Below are positions 20,010 through 29,452 of a stretch of 64,000 nucleotides of DNA, one piece after another. A program made the translations under genes and the position numbers. The notes under the pieces are model-generated. The model was not told where the DNA came from, did no database searches, and saw only the letters and a list, made by a program, of their open reading frames with translations. Origin of the DNA: Hyphomicrobiales bacterium (GTDB lineage Bacteria > Pseudomonadota > Alphaproteobacteria > Rhizobiales > Phreatobacteraceae); the NCBI GenBank assembly GCA_017304475.1, contig JAFKKV010000010.1, positions 186,001-250,000 of the forward strand. Direction: 5' to 3'. Each line of letters begins with the position of its first letter. Within the stretch, counting starts at the first letter, position 1.

Positions 20010-20462
20010 TCAACGCGTCGCGCGTTCGGTCGCGACCAGCGCGACCTTGGTGAAGCCGCCGCCCTTGATCTGCGACAGCACGTCCATGATGGCCTGATAG
20101 TTCACCGCCGCGTCGCCGCGCACGAAGATGCGTTCCTCGGGCCCGTTCTGCGCCAGCGCCTTGAGCTGATCGATCAGCTGGGCCTGCTCGACCTTGTTGT
20201 CGCCGAGATAGATCTCGCCGTTCTGGCGCACCGACACGGTGATCGGCGGCTTGTCCTGCTGGATCGCGCGGGCGGAAGCCTGCGGCAGGTCGAGCGGCAC
20301 CGACACCGTCATCAGCGGCGCCGCCACCATGAAGATGATCATCAGCACCAGCATCACGTCGACCATCGGCGTGATGTTGATCTCGTTCATCACGAAGGCG
20401 CGCCGGCGCCGGCGGCCATTATTGCCGCGACCGCCACCGCCGCTTGCGACTTGAGCACCCAT
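20010..20462 (-). CDS. tolR: Tol-Pal system protein TolR (ExbD family)
   Basis: 150-residue partner of TolQ in the proton-driven motor. A basic cytoplasmic N-terminus (RRRRAFVMNEIN) is followed by one membrane helix carrying the essential aspartate (INITPMVDVMLVLMIIFMV). A periplasmic domain then carries VSVRQNGEIYLGDNKV and RIFVRGDAAVNYQAIMDVLSQIKGGGF. It starts 10 bases after the tolQ stop, in the usual operon order. Confidence 0.96.
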   Translation of the reverse strand: MGAQVASGGGGRGNNGRRRRRAFVMNEINITPMVDVMLVLMIIFMVAAPLMTVSVPLDLPQASARAIQQDKPPITVSVRQNGEIYLGDNKVEQAQLIDQLKALAQNGPEERIFVRGDAAVNYQAIMDVLSQIKGGGFTKVALVATERATR

Positions 20463-20472
20463 CGATGTCTCC

Positions 20473-21213
<741 letters not shown>

Positions 21214-21523
21214 AGGCGGCGATCCTTTTCGCGACAGGTCCGGCTTCGAGGTCGCAGAACAGTCCACGCCACGGTTAATGCACCGGGAACGGCGAGCGCC
21301 TCGACGAATTTTGCGCTTTTTCCCGTCCCAAGAGGGCGAAATGACCCTCGAATGTGTCTTGACCGTGACGCGGTCTGTACATCCGCGTGGTAAACTACCA
21401 AGCCATCGATAAGGTTAAGACCGGGTTATTGCCGCACTGCAACAGCTTAGTGCAGCGGGCAATCGTCACAAAAAGGTGGTCGCACGACTGCCATGCATGG
21501 TTACCGCAGCGAACACTGAGGCC
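21214..21523. other. 310-base intergenic region upstream of tolQ
   Basis: No gene is visible. It should contain the tolQRAB promoter, since the next upstream gene is an unrelated transporter. A weak minus-strand match TTGGTA-16 bp-TACAGA occurs near 21376-21403. A stem-loop without a T-run lies near 21429-21462 (TTGCC/GGCAA enclosing GCACT/AGTGC). Confidence 0.4.
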
Positions 21524-22303
21524 TCAACCTCGGATCAGCAGCACCAGCGCGCCGATGACCGCGATGGCGAGCAGGCCGATGCGCATCCGCTCGCGATCCA
21601 TCAGCGCGACGGCATATGGGGAAAGCCAGGTGCCGATGAGAATACCGGGAACCAGCAGCGCGGCGCGGCCGAGATCGGCCAGGCCGAAGCGGCCGGCGGC
21701 GACATGCATGGCGATCAGCATGGCATAGGCGACGATCCAGTAGAGCCCGAGGGTTGCGCGCACCTTGGCCGGGTTCTGGCCGGCATAGACGACGCCGATC
21801 AGCGGCCCGTGAATGCCCGACATGCCGCCCATGAAGCCGGAAATCACGCTGGTGATCGCGATATTGCGGGCGTTGAGCGCAATGTGCAGGCCGCTCAGCG
21901 ACAGCCCGACCGCCAGCAGGATCAAGCCGCCGAACAGGCGCGGCAGGTGGGTCGGATCGATCGCCAGCAGGGCCAGCACGCCGATCGCCGTGCCGATCAG
22001 CAGGCCGCCGGCGCCCCAGCCGATCTCGGCACGGTCGATCAGATGGCTGTTGCCGCGCACCATCGCGACCATCACGACAAAGGCCGAGGCGATCGCCGGG
22101 CCCGGCACCAGGCTCGGCGAGACGATGGCGAGCAGCGGGATCATCACGAGCGACAGCCCGACGCCGACCGCCATCTGAATGACGGTGGCCACCGCCATGA
22201 TGGCGGAGATGGCGGCGAGTTCGGCCGGTCCGAAGCCCAGAAGCGACATGAAGAGAATGGATCTGCTGCGAGGAGGCAAAAAACGGGACGCCCTCACTCG
22301 CAT
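21524..22303 (-). CDS. TauE/SafE-family membrane transporter
   Basis: 259 residues with about eight hydrophobic helices and glycine-rich turns (SVISGFMGGMSGIHGPLIGVVYAGQNPAKVRATLGLYW) typical of the TauE/SafE family of anion or sulfur-compound exporters. The substrate is not readable. The ATG at 22303 begins one base after the ybgC stop and has AAGG upstream, suggesting coupling. A second possible start is the ATG at 22249, just before the first helix. It sits between ybgC and tolQ, which are normally adjacent in this gene order. Confidence 0.82.
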   Translation of the reverse strand: MRVRASRFLPPRSRSILFMSLLGFGPAELAAISAIMAVATVIQMAVGVGLSLVMIPLLAIVSPSLVPGPAIASAFVVMVAMVRGNSHLIDRAEIGWGAGGLLIGTAIGVLALLAIDPTHLPRLFGGLILLAVGLSLSGLHIALNARNIAITSVISGFMGGMSGIHGPLIGVVYAGQNPAKVRATLGLYWIVAYAMLIAMHVAAGRFGLADLGRAALLVPGILIGTWLSPYAVALMDRERMRIGLLAIAVIGALVLLIRG

Positions 22304-22304
22304 A

Positions 22305-22757
22305 TCAGGCCTTGGGCGTCATGATCCTTCTCAGCGCGTCAGGGATGCGCATCGGCCGCTCGCCGGCAACGAAGGCGACGCGCACGGTAGCCTCGACCAG
22401 CACCTCCTCGCCGCGCAGCACGCGCTGGGCGAGGTTCAGCGTCGCGCCCTTGACCTCGACCGTGCGGGTTTCGATGGTCAGCACGTCGTCGATCTTGGCC
22501 GGACGCAGGAACTCGATGCCCATCGAACGCACCACGAAGGCAAAGCCGGCACCGGCCTCCTCCTTCGCCTTGTCGAACAGATCGCCCTGCGCGACGCCCA
22601 GAAGCCGCAGGAAGTCCGTCCGGCCGCGCTCCATGAAGCGCAGATAGCTCGCGTGATAGACGACGCCGGAAAAATCCGTGTCCTCGTAATAGACGCGGAT
22701 CGAGAGATGATGGGTCTCGTCTTCGATATGGCCGGCCAGCGCCGGGGACTTGATCAT
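22305..22757 (-). CDS. ybgC: Tol-Pal-associated acyl-CoA thioesterase YbgC
   Basis: 150-residue hot-dog-fold thioesterase. The signature YYEDTDFSGVVYHASYLRFMERGRTDF-like block carries the catalytic aspartate (DTD). Family members hydrolyse acyl-CoA and are encoded next to tol genes throughout the proteobacteria. A direct role in the motor is not established. It lies between ruvB and the tol genes, as expected. Confidence 0.93.
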   Translation of the reverse strand: MIKSPALAGHIEDETHHLSIRVYYEDTDFSGVVYHASYLRFMERGRTDFLRLLGVAQGDLFDKAKEEAGAGFAFVVRSMGIEFLRPAKIDDVLTIETRTVEVKGATLNLAQRVLRGEEVLVEATVRVAFVAGERPMRIPDALRRIMTPKA

Positions 22758-22858
22758 GCGGAACCTCAGGATTTGGTCTGGGGGCGTGAGCCTGCCGCAT
22801 AGAGAGCTGATCTGGCGAAAGCGAGGCCTGATACAGGCCGGCGCGGCCTCGATCCAGG

Positions 22859-23905
22859 TCAGGCCTCGTCTTCGTCACCCTTGAACAGCAGGAACTGCGC
22901 TGCGTCGCGCGCTGGTTCGGCAAGGCCGAGATGCCTGAAGGCGTGGCTGGTGAGGAGCCGCCCGCGCGGCGTGCGCTGCAGGAAGCCCTGCTGGATCAGG
23001 AAGGGCTCGATGATTTCCTCGATGGCGTCGCGCGGCTCCGACAGCGCCGCCGCCATGGTCTCGATGCCGACCGGTCCGCCGCCATAGTTCAGCGCGATGC
23101 CCTGCAGGTAACGCCGGTCCATGGCGTCGAGACCGGCGGCATCGACCTCGAGCCGGGTCAGCGCCTCGTCGGCGATGGTGCGGGTGACCGTGTCGGAATC
23201 CCGGTAGATGGCGAAATCGCGCACCCGCCGGAGCAGCCGGCCGGCAATGCGCGGCGTGCCACGCGCACGCCTGGCGATCTCGTTGGCGCCGTCGGCGGTC
23301 ATGCCGACGCCGAGCACCCGGGCGCCGCGAGTGACGATGAACTCGAGCTCCTCGACGGTATAGAACTGCAGCCGGATCGGGATGCCGAAGCGGTCGCGCA
23401 GCGGCGTGGTCAGGAGGCCGGCGCGCGTCGTGGCCCCGACCAGGGTGAATTTGGCGAGGTCGATCTTGACCGAGCGCGCCGCCGGCCCCTCGCCGATGAT
23501 CAGGTCGAGCTGGAAATCCTCCATGGCCGGATAGAGGATTTCCTCCACCGCCGGGTTGAGCCGGTGGATCTCGTCGATGAACAGCACGTCGCGTTCTTCG
23601 AGATTGGTCAATTGCGCCGCGAGATCTCCGGCCTTGGCGATGACCGGACCGGAGGTCGAGCGGAAATTGACGCCGAGTTCCTTGGCCAGGATCTGCGCCA
23701 GCGTCGTCTTGCCGAGGCCCGGCGGCCCAACGAACAGCACATGGTCGAGCGCCTCGCCACGGCTCTTGGCCGCCGAAATGAACACTTCCAGGTTCGAGCG
23801 CGCCTGGGCCTGGCCGATGAATTCGACCAGCCGCTGCGGACGCAGATGCACATCCGCGTCGTCGTCGCGGTGCTCGGCTGAAAGGATGCGGCGGGCTTCG
23901 GTCAT
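22859..23905 (-). CDS. ruvB: Holliday junction branch migration ATPase RuvB
   Basis: 348-residue AAA+ motor that drives branch migration with RuvA. Walker A GPPGLGKT is at 60-67, Walker B reads LFIDEIHR, and sensor 1 reads [10 protein letters not shown] winged-helix C-terminal domain contains [14 protein letters not shown]. The reading frame begins one codon earlier at TTG, but ATG 23905 is preferred. It is separated from ruvA by a plus-strand BrnT/BrnA pair, whereas ruvA and ruvB are usually adjacent. Confidence 0.96.
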   Translation of the reverse strand: MTEARRILSAEHRDDDADVHLRPQRLVEFIGQAQARSNLEVFISAAKSRGEALDHVLFVGPPGLGKTTLAQILAKELGVNFRSTSGPVIAKAGDLAAQLTNLEERDVLFIDEIHRLNPAVEEILYPAMEDFQLDLIIGEGPAARSVKIDLAKFTLVGATTRAGLLTTPLRDRFGIPIRLQFYTVEELEFIVTRGARVLGVGMTADGANEIARRARGTPRIAGRLLRRVRDFAIYRDSDTVTRTIADEALTRLEVDAAGLDAMDRRYLQGIALNYGGGPVGIETMAAALSEPRDAIEEIIEPFLIQQGFLQRTPRGRLLTSHAFRHLGLAEPARDAAQFLLFKGDEDEA

Positions 23906-23930
23906 CAACGATTCGCTTGCTCTCGAAATT

Positions 23931-23954
23931 TAATGTATATACGAATATTCGAGC
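23931..23954. promoter_or_regulatory. AT-rich promoter/operator between ruvB and brnT
   Basis: An AT-rich island in GC-rich DNA contains TGTATATACG next to the 10-bp palindrome CGAATATTCG (23942-23951), directly before the brnT start. BrnA-type antitoxins repress their own promoter, so this is the natural operator candidate. It also overlaps the ruvB upstream region. Confidence 0.5.
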
Positions 23955-24233
23955 ATGGATATCTCATACGATGAGAACAAGCGCTTGCGAACCCTCCAGG
24001 AGCGAGGGCTTGATTTCGCGGATGCTAGTCTCGTTTTCGACGATGTCCATTTCGACATTCCCGACGATCGGACCGACTACGGCGAGCCCCGGATCCTGAC
24101 GTTCGGAACATTGCGCGGCCGGGCCGTATCGCTTGTCTGGACACCACGCGACGGAACGCGCCGTATCATTTCGATGAGGTATGCCAATGACCGGGAAAGA
24201 GCCCGTTACGGACAGCACCTGGGTGGATCCTGA
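23955..24233 (+). CDS. brnT: BrnT-family type II toxin (ribonuclease)
   Basis: 92 residues with the BrnT pattern: an N-terminal DENKRLRTLQERGLDF block, ASLVFDD, the DDRTDYGEPR segment, GRAVSLVWTPRDGTRRIISMR, and a final RERARY. BrnT has a RelE-like fold and cleaves RNA to arrest growth when free. It is followed by the overlapping antitoxin gene in the usual toxin-first order. Confidence 0.88.
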   Translation: MDISYDENKRLRTLQERGLDFADASLVFDDVHFDIPDDRTDYGEPRILTFGTLRGRAVSLVWTPRDGTRRIISMRYANDRERARYGQHLGGS

Positions 24234-24453
24234 TGACGCCCCCGAATGGACCGAGGAGATGTTCCAGTCGGCCGACCTCTATCAGGGCGAAACGCTGATC
24301 CGCCGCGGCAGGCCCAGGAAACCGCAGCCGAAAGTGCCGGTCAGCATCCGTTTGTCATCGGATGTGATCGAAGCCTTCAAGGCGGGAGGGCCGGGCTGGC
24401 AGACGCGGATCGACGAGGCATTGAGGGAATGGCTTCGCAAGCGCGCGGCCTGA
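24187..24453 (+). CDS. brnA: BrnA-family antitoxin
   Basis: 88 residues matching BrnA: an N-terminal toxin-binding part with DPDDAPEWTEEMFQSADLYQG, then a ribbon-helix-helix-type DNA-binding end (KVPVSIRLSSDVIEAFKAGGPGWQTRIDEALREWL). It neutralises BrnT and represses the pair. The start at ATG 24187 has GAGG 8 bases away; an ATG six bases earlier is too close to it. The gene overlaps brnT by 47 bases. Confidence 0.88.
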   Translation: MTGKEPVTDSTWVDPDDAPEWTEEMFQSADLYQGETLIRRGRPRKPQPKVPVSIRLSSDVIEAFKAGGPGWQTRIDEALREWLRKRAA

Positions 24454-24485
24454 CAAGAGACCGCTTTTCAGGCATCAAAACCCGC

Positions 24486-25103
24486 TCACGAACTCAGCTC
24501 CTTCAGGCCCATGCGGATCAGCGTCTGGGTATTGGCCGCCTCGCCCGCCTTGCCGGCGGCGGCGGCAATCGCCGCGGCGGCCTGCGGCTGGCCGTAGCCG
24601 AGATTGGTCAGCGCCGAGATGGCGTCCCGGATCGGCGCGGGCGCGCGCTTGTCGTCGACATCGCCGACCAGCTTGGCGAGCGTCGGGTCGATATCGGTGA
24701 AACCCGGCGCCTTGTCCTTCAATTCGGTGATGATGCGCTCGGCGACCTTCGGGCCGACGCCATTGGCCCGGCCGATCGCGGCCTTGTCGCGCATGGCGAT
24801 GGCGGTGGCGAGATCGCTCGCCTTGAGCGTCGACAGCACCGACAGCGCCACCTTGGCGCCGACACCCTGGACGGCGAGCAGCAGGCGGAACCACTCGCGC
24901 TCCAGGTCATTGGCGAAACCGTAGAGCCGGATCATATCCTCGCGGACCATGGTCTCGATCGACAACACCGCCGCTTCGCCCGCCGCCGGCAGGGCCTGCA
25001 GCGTGCGCGACGAGCAGTGCACGACATAACCGACGCCGTGCACGTCGACGATCACCCAATCGGGCCCGTAGGAGTCGATCGTGCCCTTCAACTTGCCGAT
25101 CAT
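24486..25103 (-). CDS. ruvA: Holliday junction branch migration protein RuvA
   Basis: 205-residue junction-binding partner of RuvB. It has an N-terminal OB-fold ([31 protein letters not shown]). A helix-hairpin-helix region includes [17 protein letters not shown] and [23 protein letters not shown]-terminal RuvB-binding domain has the [15 protein letters not shown] block. It lies downstream of ruvC and the glycosylase gene on the same strand. Confidence 0.95.
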   Translation of the reverse strand: MIGKLKGTIDSYGPDWVIVDVHGVGYVVHCSSRTLQALPAAGEAAVLSIETMVREDMIRLYGFANDLEREWFRLLLAVQGVGAKVALSVLSTLKASDLATAIAMRDKAAIGRANGVGPKVAERIITELKDKAPGFTDIDPTLAKLVGDVDDKRAPAPIRDAISALTNLGYGQPQAAAAIAAAAGKAGEAANTQTLIRMGLKELSS

Positions 25104-25168
25104 GGCGTTATCCGTCCCTGCATCCTGGCCCCCTTATAGGGGATTCGCTGACCGCAAGGATGGCTTGT

Positions 25169-25888
25169 TCACTCTTCACCCCCGCCATAACGCATCAGCG
25201 TCGCCGCGTCGTAATTTTCGCCGATCGACATCGCGCAGATACGCGACAGGTGCACGCGCGGCAGGCCGGTCTCGCGTGCCCAGTCGTTGAACACCCCCTG
25301 GATCTTCTTCAGGTCGCCCTTGGAGGTCGGCTCGGCCGCGATATCGAGGCCGGCGTCGCGCAGCGCTGCCACCGTGTCGCGCCCGGCGACGAAGCCGTCA
25401 AAACCGATGAAGCGCAGGAAATACTGGCCGGTGCGGGCGCCGAGCCTGGCGCCGCGCTTGCCGAGCAAATCCATCAGTCCGATCTGGTCGTCGGCCGGCC
25501 AGGCCGCCAGGAACTTGCCGAAGGACCCGTGCTCAGCGGCGATATCGGCGACGAAGGCGGCGTTCTCACGCACGCTCTTGATCTTCATGGGGTTCTTGAC
25601 GATGCGCGGATCCCGCGCGAGGTCGTGCCAGAACTCGTCCGGCTGAAACAGGAGCGGTTTCGGCTGGAAGCCGAGAAAGGCCTCCTCGAAGCCCCGCCAC
25701 TTGTTGTCGATCACCCGCCAGACGAAACCCGCGCAGAAGACGCGCCGGGCCATTTCCGCCAGCATCCGGTCGTCGGGCAGCGCCGACAGTTCGGCCTTCG
25801 TCATGATCGGCGGCAGCAAGGCCTTCAGGTCGGCGGCTCCGCCCTTGCGCCGCTCGGCGCGTGCCTGGATCTTGTCGAATGCGATCAC
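25169..25888 (-). CDS. DNA-3-methyladenine glycosylase I-like protein
   Basis: 239 residues in the Tag-like adenine glycosylase family (RRVFCAGFVWRVIDNKWRGFEEAF, LARDPRIVKNPMKIKSVRENA, FLRFIGFDGFVAG). It would remove alkylated adenine from DNA. It lacks the N-terminal zinc-binding CxW start of E. coli Tag, as do many alphaproteobacterial relatives, so activity is inferred from the fold. The GTG at 25888 has GGAGAG at 7-8 bases and matches family length; an ATG at 25936 is possible. It lies between ruvC and ruvA, a DNA-repair setting. Confidence 0.78.
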   Translation of the reverse strand: MIAFDKIQARAERRKGGAADLKALLPPIMTKAELSALPDDRMLAEMARRVFCAGFVWRVIDNKWRGFEEAFLGFQPKPLLFQPDEFWHDLARDPRIVKNPMKIKSVRENAAFVADIAAEHGSFGKFLAAWPADDQIGLMDLLGKRGARLGARTGQYFLRFIGFDGFVAGRDTVAALRDAGLDIAAEPTSKGDLKKIQGVFNDWARETGLPRVHLSRICAMSIGENYDAATLMRYGGGEE

Positions 25889-25956
25889 TTTGGGCTCTCC
25901 GGACGGACCTTGACGGCGCAACCATCCCGCGACCATGCGGCCGAGGTCAACGCCGG

Positions 25957-26457
25957 TCAGGCGCGCAGGCGCGCCGCCGGTCCGCGATGATGGGCATGGG
26001 TGATGGCGATGGCGAGCGCGTCGACCGCGTCCATGGTCTTCGGGTCAGCCTTGGGCAAGAGGATGCCGATCATCATCTCGACCTGCTTCTTGTCGGCATG
26101 GCCCGCCCCAACGATCGACTTCTTGACCTTGTTCGGCTCGTATTCCGACACAGGCAGGCCGGCGAGCGAAGGCACCACCATGGCGATGCCGCGTGCCTGG
26201 CCGAGCTTCAGGGTGGCCGTGGCATCCTTGTTGACGAACGTGTTCTCCACCGCCGCCTCGTCGGGCGTGAAGCTGCGGATGACGCCCTCGATGCCGCGAT
26301 AGAGCTCCGCCAGGCGCTCGGCCAGGGTCGTTTCGGCATCCGAGGTCACCGTGCCGCAGGCCACGAAGGCCAGCCGGTTGCCGGTGACGTCGATAATGCC
26401 CCAGCCGGTACGGCGGAGCCCCGGATCGATACCGAGAATGCGAATCGTGTCGGACAT
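25957..26457 (-). CDS. ruvC: Crossover junction endodeoxyribonuclease RuvC
   Basis: 166-residue Holliday junction resolvase. Catalytic acids by alignment with E. coli are D11 (GIDPG), E71 (AVENTF), D143 and D146 (TMDAVDALA). The start at ATG 26457 gives the canonical N-terminus. An in-frame ATG at 26469 has the better-spaced GGAG site, so four extra residues are possible. It heads the ruv genes, downstream of yebC in the usual order but separated from it by a plus-strand transporter gene. Confidence 0.95.
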   Translation of the reverse strand: MSDTIRILGIDPGLRRTGWGIIDVTGNRLAFVACGTVTSDAETTLAERLAELYRGIEGVIRSFTPDEAAVENTFVNKDATATLKLGQARGIAMVVPSLAGLPVSEYEPNKVKKSIVGAGHADKKQVEMMIGILLPKADPKTMDAVDALAIAITHAHHRGPAARLRA

Positions 26458-26600
26458 GGCGATCACCATAACCGACATCTCCTGACAGATGAGGACGGAT
26501 CGACCCGTGATGCGGGCGCGCCCAGGTATCGCCTTGCTCCGCCGGCAAGGCTGCCCCGGCGACTTCCGTCGTTCCTCCGGAGAACGATCCGCTCTAATCC

Positions 26601-27368
26601 ATGGGCATCATGGATTTTTTGACCCGCCTCGGCGATTCGCCGCCCTTGCTCGTCCTCGTCGCGGCGCTCGTGGCGGGCGCGGTGCGCGGCTATACCGGCT
26701 TCGGCTCGGCAATGATCTTCATGCCGGTCGCCGGCGCCTATCTCGGGCCGAAGACCGCCATCGGCATCATGTGGATCATCGACGGCACCTTGCAGCTCGC
26801 CATGGTCCGTTCGACCTGGAAACATGCGCGCTGGGGCGAGATCGGCCCCTTGTTCCTCGGCTACGTCGTCGGCCTGCCGCTCGGTGTCTACGCGCTGATG
26901 ACCTTCGACCCCGGCCCGATCCGCTGGACCACCTCGATCTCGATCGTCGTGGCCCTGACCATGCTGATCACCGCGAGGCGCATCGAAACCTCGCCGGGCC
27001 TGCCCGCGACGGTGGCGACCGGCGCGGTGTCCGGGCTCATTTCCGGGGTCGCCAGCCTCGGCGGCATGGTGCTGTCGCTGTTCTGGCTGGCCGGACCGAG
27101 CCGCAATGAAGCGGTGCGCGGATCATCGGTCGCCTTCTTCGTGCCGGCCTCGATCCTGTCGGGCGCCCTCCTGGCAATTGCCGGCATCTTCAACTGGGAG
27201 GTGCTGCGCATCGCCGCCTGGGCGATCGTGCCCTATGGCGTCGGGATCTGGCTCGGTTCGCTCTTGTTCCACAATGCCGACGCCCGGCTGTTCCGGCCGG
27301 TGGCCTTCGCGGTCATCGCGGCCGCCGCATTGACCAGCCTGCCGGTGCTGGACGGCTGGCTGAGATAG
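26601..27368 (+). CDS. TauE/SafE-family membrane transporter
   Basis: 255 residues with about eight hydrophobic helices. The first includes the family feature [18 protein letters not shown], repeated in spirit by [16 protein letters not shown] in the second half. It is a putative sulfite, sulfonate or other anion exporter. The substrate is unknown. It is inserted on the plus strand between yebC and ruvC. A start at ATG 26610 is also possible. Another family member lies 4.3 kb away at 21524. Confidence 0.82.
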   Translation: MGIMDFLTRLGDSPPLLVLVAALVAGAVRGYTGFGSAMIFMPVAGAYLGPKTAIGIMWIIDGTLQLAMVRSTWKHARWGEIGPLFLGYVVGLPLGVYALMTFDPGPIRWTTSISIVVALTMLITARRIETSPGLPATVATGAVSGLISGVASLGGMVLSLFWLAGPSRNEAVRGSSVAFFVPASILSGALLAIAGIFNWEVLRIAAWAIVPYGVGIWLGSLLFHNADARLFRPVAFAVIAAAALTSLPVLDGWLR

Positions 27369-27404
27369 TCCGGTCGAGCCCGTTCGATCCCAGCCGGTTC
27401 GGCC

Positions 27405-28151
27405 TCAGCCGCCCATCTTCGCGACGAGCGCGTCCGACAGCTCGAAATTGGCATAGACGTTCTGGACGTCGTCATTTTCGTCCAGCACGTCCATCAGGCG
27501 CAAAAGCTTCTCGCCGGTCTCGTCATCGACCGCGATGGTGTTCTGCGGCTTCCAGGTCATCGCCGACTTGCGCGGCTCGCCGAATTTGGCTTCCAGCGCC
27601 TTGGTCACCTCGACCAGGCTCTCCACCGTGGTGGTGATCTCGTGGCCGGCCTCGGACGATACCACGTCATCGGCACCGGCTTCGATCGCTGCTTCCAGCA
27701 TGTCGTCGGCCGAGGCCTTGGCGGCGTCGAACTCGACCACGCCGACCCGGTCGAACATGAAGGACACCGAACCGGTTTCCCCGAGATTGCCGCCGCTCTT
27801 GGTGAAATAAGAGCGCACTTCCGAGGCGGTCCGGTTGCGGTTGTCGGTCAGTGCCTCGACGATGACGGCGACGCCACCGGGCCCGTAGCCCTCGTAACGG
27901 ATCTCGTCATAGGTCTCGGTATCGCCGCCGGCCGCCTTCTTGATGGCGCGCTCGATATTGTCCTTGGGCATGTTCTCGGCACGCGCGGCCAGGATCGCCA
28001 GGCGCAGGCGCGGGTTCATGTTCGGATCGGGCATGCCCATCTTGGCCGCGACTGTGATCTCACGCGCGAGCTTGCCGAAAAGCTTCGAGCGGACCGCGTC
28101 CTGGCGGCCCTTGCGGTGCATGATATTCTTGAACTGGGAATGCCCGGCCAT
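27405..28151 (-). CDS. yebC: YebC/PmpR-family transcriptional regulator
   Basis: 248 residues with the family start [19 protein letters not shown] and conserved blocks [49 protein letters not shown] and [13 protein letters not shown]. YebC proteins bind DNA or act on ribosomes in related bacteria; the exact target differs. The start at ATG 28151 is clear from the MAGHSQ N-terminus. It opens the yebC-ruvCAB-ybgC-tol order. Confidence 0.95.
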   Translation of the reverse strand: MAGHSQFKNIMHRKGRQDAVRSKLFGKLAREITVAAKMGMPDPNMNPRLRLAILAARAENMPKDNIERAIKKAAGGDTETYDEIRYEGYGPGGVAVIVEALTDNRNRTASEVRSYFTKSGGNLGETGSVSFMFDRVGVVEFDAAKASADDMLEAAIEAGADDVVSSEAGHEITTTVESLVEVTKALEAKFGEPRKSAMTWKPQNTIAVDDETGEKLLRLMDVLDENDDVQNVYANFELSDALVAKMGG

Positions 28152-28290
28152 GGTGACCCTCTTGACCCGCGCTTGTGGCGCTGCTTGGCCGGCCGGCGGG
28201 GCGCATGGGCGCACCGCGCCTGGCCGGCGGCGATTTGGCCGGTCTTATAGGCGCGGGTTCAGCCGAAATCCAGACGGCAGCCGTGCCGGC

Positions 28291-28818
28291 TCAGCGCTTC
28301 ATGCCGAAGGCCGCGGCGAGCCGGTCGATCTGGCCGGCCACCATGTTGCGCGGATTGGCGGCGGCCGGCTCGGCCTCCGAATAAAGCAGCTTGTCCATGT
28401 GCATCACGCGCTCCTGCAGGCGCATGGCCTTGCCGATCAGCTCGCGCAGCGCCTCGGGCAGGTCGACCAGGGTCGCCTCGGGCGTCGCGGCGCCGACCGA
28501 CGACAGCCTGACCTTGGATTTCTCCTGGGCCGCCTGCTCCTGCGTCAGCTCGCCCTCGTTGACCGCACGCTGCAGCAGGAGCCAGGAGGCCAGCTGCATC
28601 AGCCGGGTGGTCAGCCGCATGCTTTCGGTCGCATAGGCAAGCGCGGCTCCGCGGTCGAGGCCCTTGCTCTCGGCCCGCCCGGATCCGTCGAGATAGGTCG
28701 CGGTCTCCTCGACCAGGCCCATCCCGTCGCGGAACAGATCCTTGAATGCCGGCGAGCTCGCCAGCCGCGCTGCGAAGGCGACGGTCGGCTGCATTTCGGG
28801 TGCGAACTCATTCGACAT
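28291..28818 (-). CDS. rcdA: RcdA-like adaptor (DUF1465), regulator of CtrA proteolysis
   Basis: 175 residues matching DUF1465/RcdA. In Caulobacter this protein helps ClpXP, with CpdR and PopA, degrade CtrA at the G1-S transition. Family landmarks include TVAFAARLASSPAFKDLFRDGMGLVEETATYLDG, ESMRLTTRLMQLASWLLLQRAVNEGE and a C-terminal LLYSEA segment. A GGGAG site precedes ATG 28818. A CtrA-box-like sequence lies about 63-78 bases upstream, consistent with cell-cycle control. Confidence 0.88.
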   Translation of the reverse strand: MSNEFAPEMQPTVAFAARLASSPAFKDLFRDGMGLVEETATYLDGSGRAESKGLDRGAALAYATESMRLTTRLMQLASWLLLQRAVNEGELTQEQAAQEKSKVRLSSVGAATPEATLVDLPEALRELIGKAMRLQERVMHMDKLLYSEAEPAAANPRNMVAGQIDRLAAAFGMKR

Positions 28819-28880
28819 GACGCATTAACTCCCTCAGGCTTCGTCTCTGCCGTCATTGCCCTTCGCTGTCCAGGACATGC

Positions 28881-28896
28881 TTAAGAGAAGGTAAAC
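28881..28896 (-). promoter_or_regulatory. CtrA-box-like site upstream of rcdA
   Basis: TTAA-7 bp-TAAAC on the plus strand (TTAAGAGAAGGTAAAC) is one base off the alphaproteobacterial CtrA consensus TTAA-N7-TTAAC. It is placed 63-78 bases before the rcdA start, a normal promoter distance. Confidence 0.45.
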
Positions 28897-28989
28897 GCGG
28901 CGCTTGCCTTGAACGAGCAAGCACGATGCCAGGGTTTGCTGTCCCGCCTTGGGACGACTCGGTCGCTATCGTGCAGCAGGATCGTCTGC

Positions 28990-29014
28990 AAAAAAAGGCC
29001 GCCCGAGGGCGGCC
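28990..29014 (-). terminator. Intrinsic terminator upstream of rcdA
   Basis: On the minus strand a perfect 8-bp stem (GGCCGCCC / GGGCGGCC, 2-nt loop) is followed by seven T. It ends any minus-strand transcript coming from the DUF1192 gene (stop at 29179) or from a start between the two. Confidence 0.8.
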
Positions 29015-29085
29015 CAAAAGTAATTAACAGGGAGGCGTCAAACAGAGTGGACAGGAGCCACTCGCGTCCAGCGAACTGAACGATT
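28990..29085 (-). ncRNA. Candidate small RNA between DUF1192 gene and rcdA
   Basis: A strong minus-strand terminator lies about 70-90 bases downstream of a CtrA-type box (29106-29121) and a TATAAC sequence (29089-29094). The stretch between has no open frame and includes a GCCTCCC pyrimidine tract able to pair with ribosome-binding sites, as several alphaproteobacterial small RNAs do. This is inference from arrangement only. It may simply be the DUF1192 3' untranslated region. Confidence 0.3.
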
Positions 29086-29105
29086 TCGGTTATAAACCGG
29101 AAAGG

Positions 29106-29121
29106 TTAACCCCTGGTTAAC
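29106..29121. promoter_or_regulatory. Consensus CtrA-binding box
   Basis: TTAACCCCTGGTTAAC matches TTAA-N7-TTAAC exactly and is itself nearly palindromic. It lies in the 360-base gap 28819-29178, which otherwise holds the terminator described above and no gene. Confidence 0.6.
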
Positions 29122-29178
29122 CTCAGTCGTTGCAGCCGTCGATTCGTCGGCAATGCGCGCTCCGGGCGAGGCTTTCGC

Positions 29179-29367
29179 TCAGAATTTGAAGACGCTCTCG
29201 GCCGCGCTCTTGCTCGACGTCTTGGCCGCCATGGCGGTTTCGAGCCTGAGGATCTCCGTCTTCATCAGATCGATCCGCTCGGCCAGTTCATGGATGGACA
29301 AAGTCGCCAGATCGCTGCCGATTTCATGGGCGGGTGGCTTCGGACGGGGTTTCAGGTCGTCATCCAT
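29179..29367 (-). CDS. DUF1192 family small protein
   Basis: 62 residues, acidic and helical: DLATLSIHELAERIDLMKTEILRLE is the DUF1192 hallmark, probably a short coiled coil. The end FKF and overall length fit the family. Function is unknown. ATG 29367 has GGGAGG. The longer frame upstream is a shadow of the divergent quinone oxidoreductase gene. Confidence 0.85.
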   Translation of the reverse strand: MDDDLKPRPKPPAHEIGSDLATLSIHELAERIDLMKTEILRLETAMAAKTSSKSAAESVFKF

Positions 29368-29452
29368 GGTGAACCTCCCATAGGCCGGCTGGCGTGGCGC
29401 TTGGCCAGAGGTTATCACCATCCACCCTTCCCTGTCGAAATGGACAAGGCCC

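Noticed and set aside
18593..20053. Large plus-strand frame opposite tolA with repeated hydrophobic leucine/alanine runs
   Set aside because: The apparent membrane repeats are the antisense reading of the TolA Glu/Arg coiled-coil codons.
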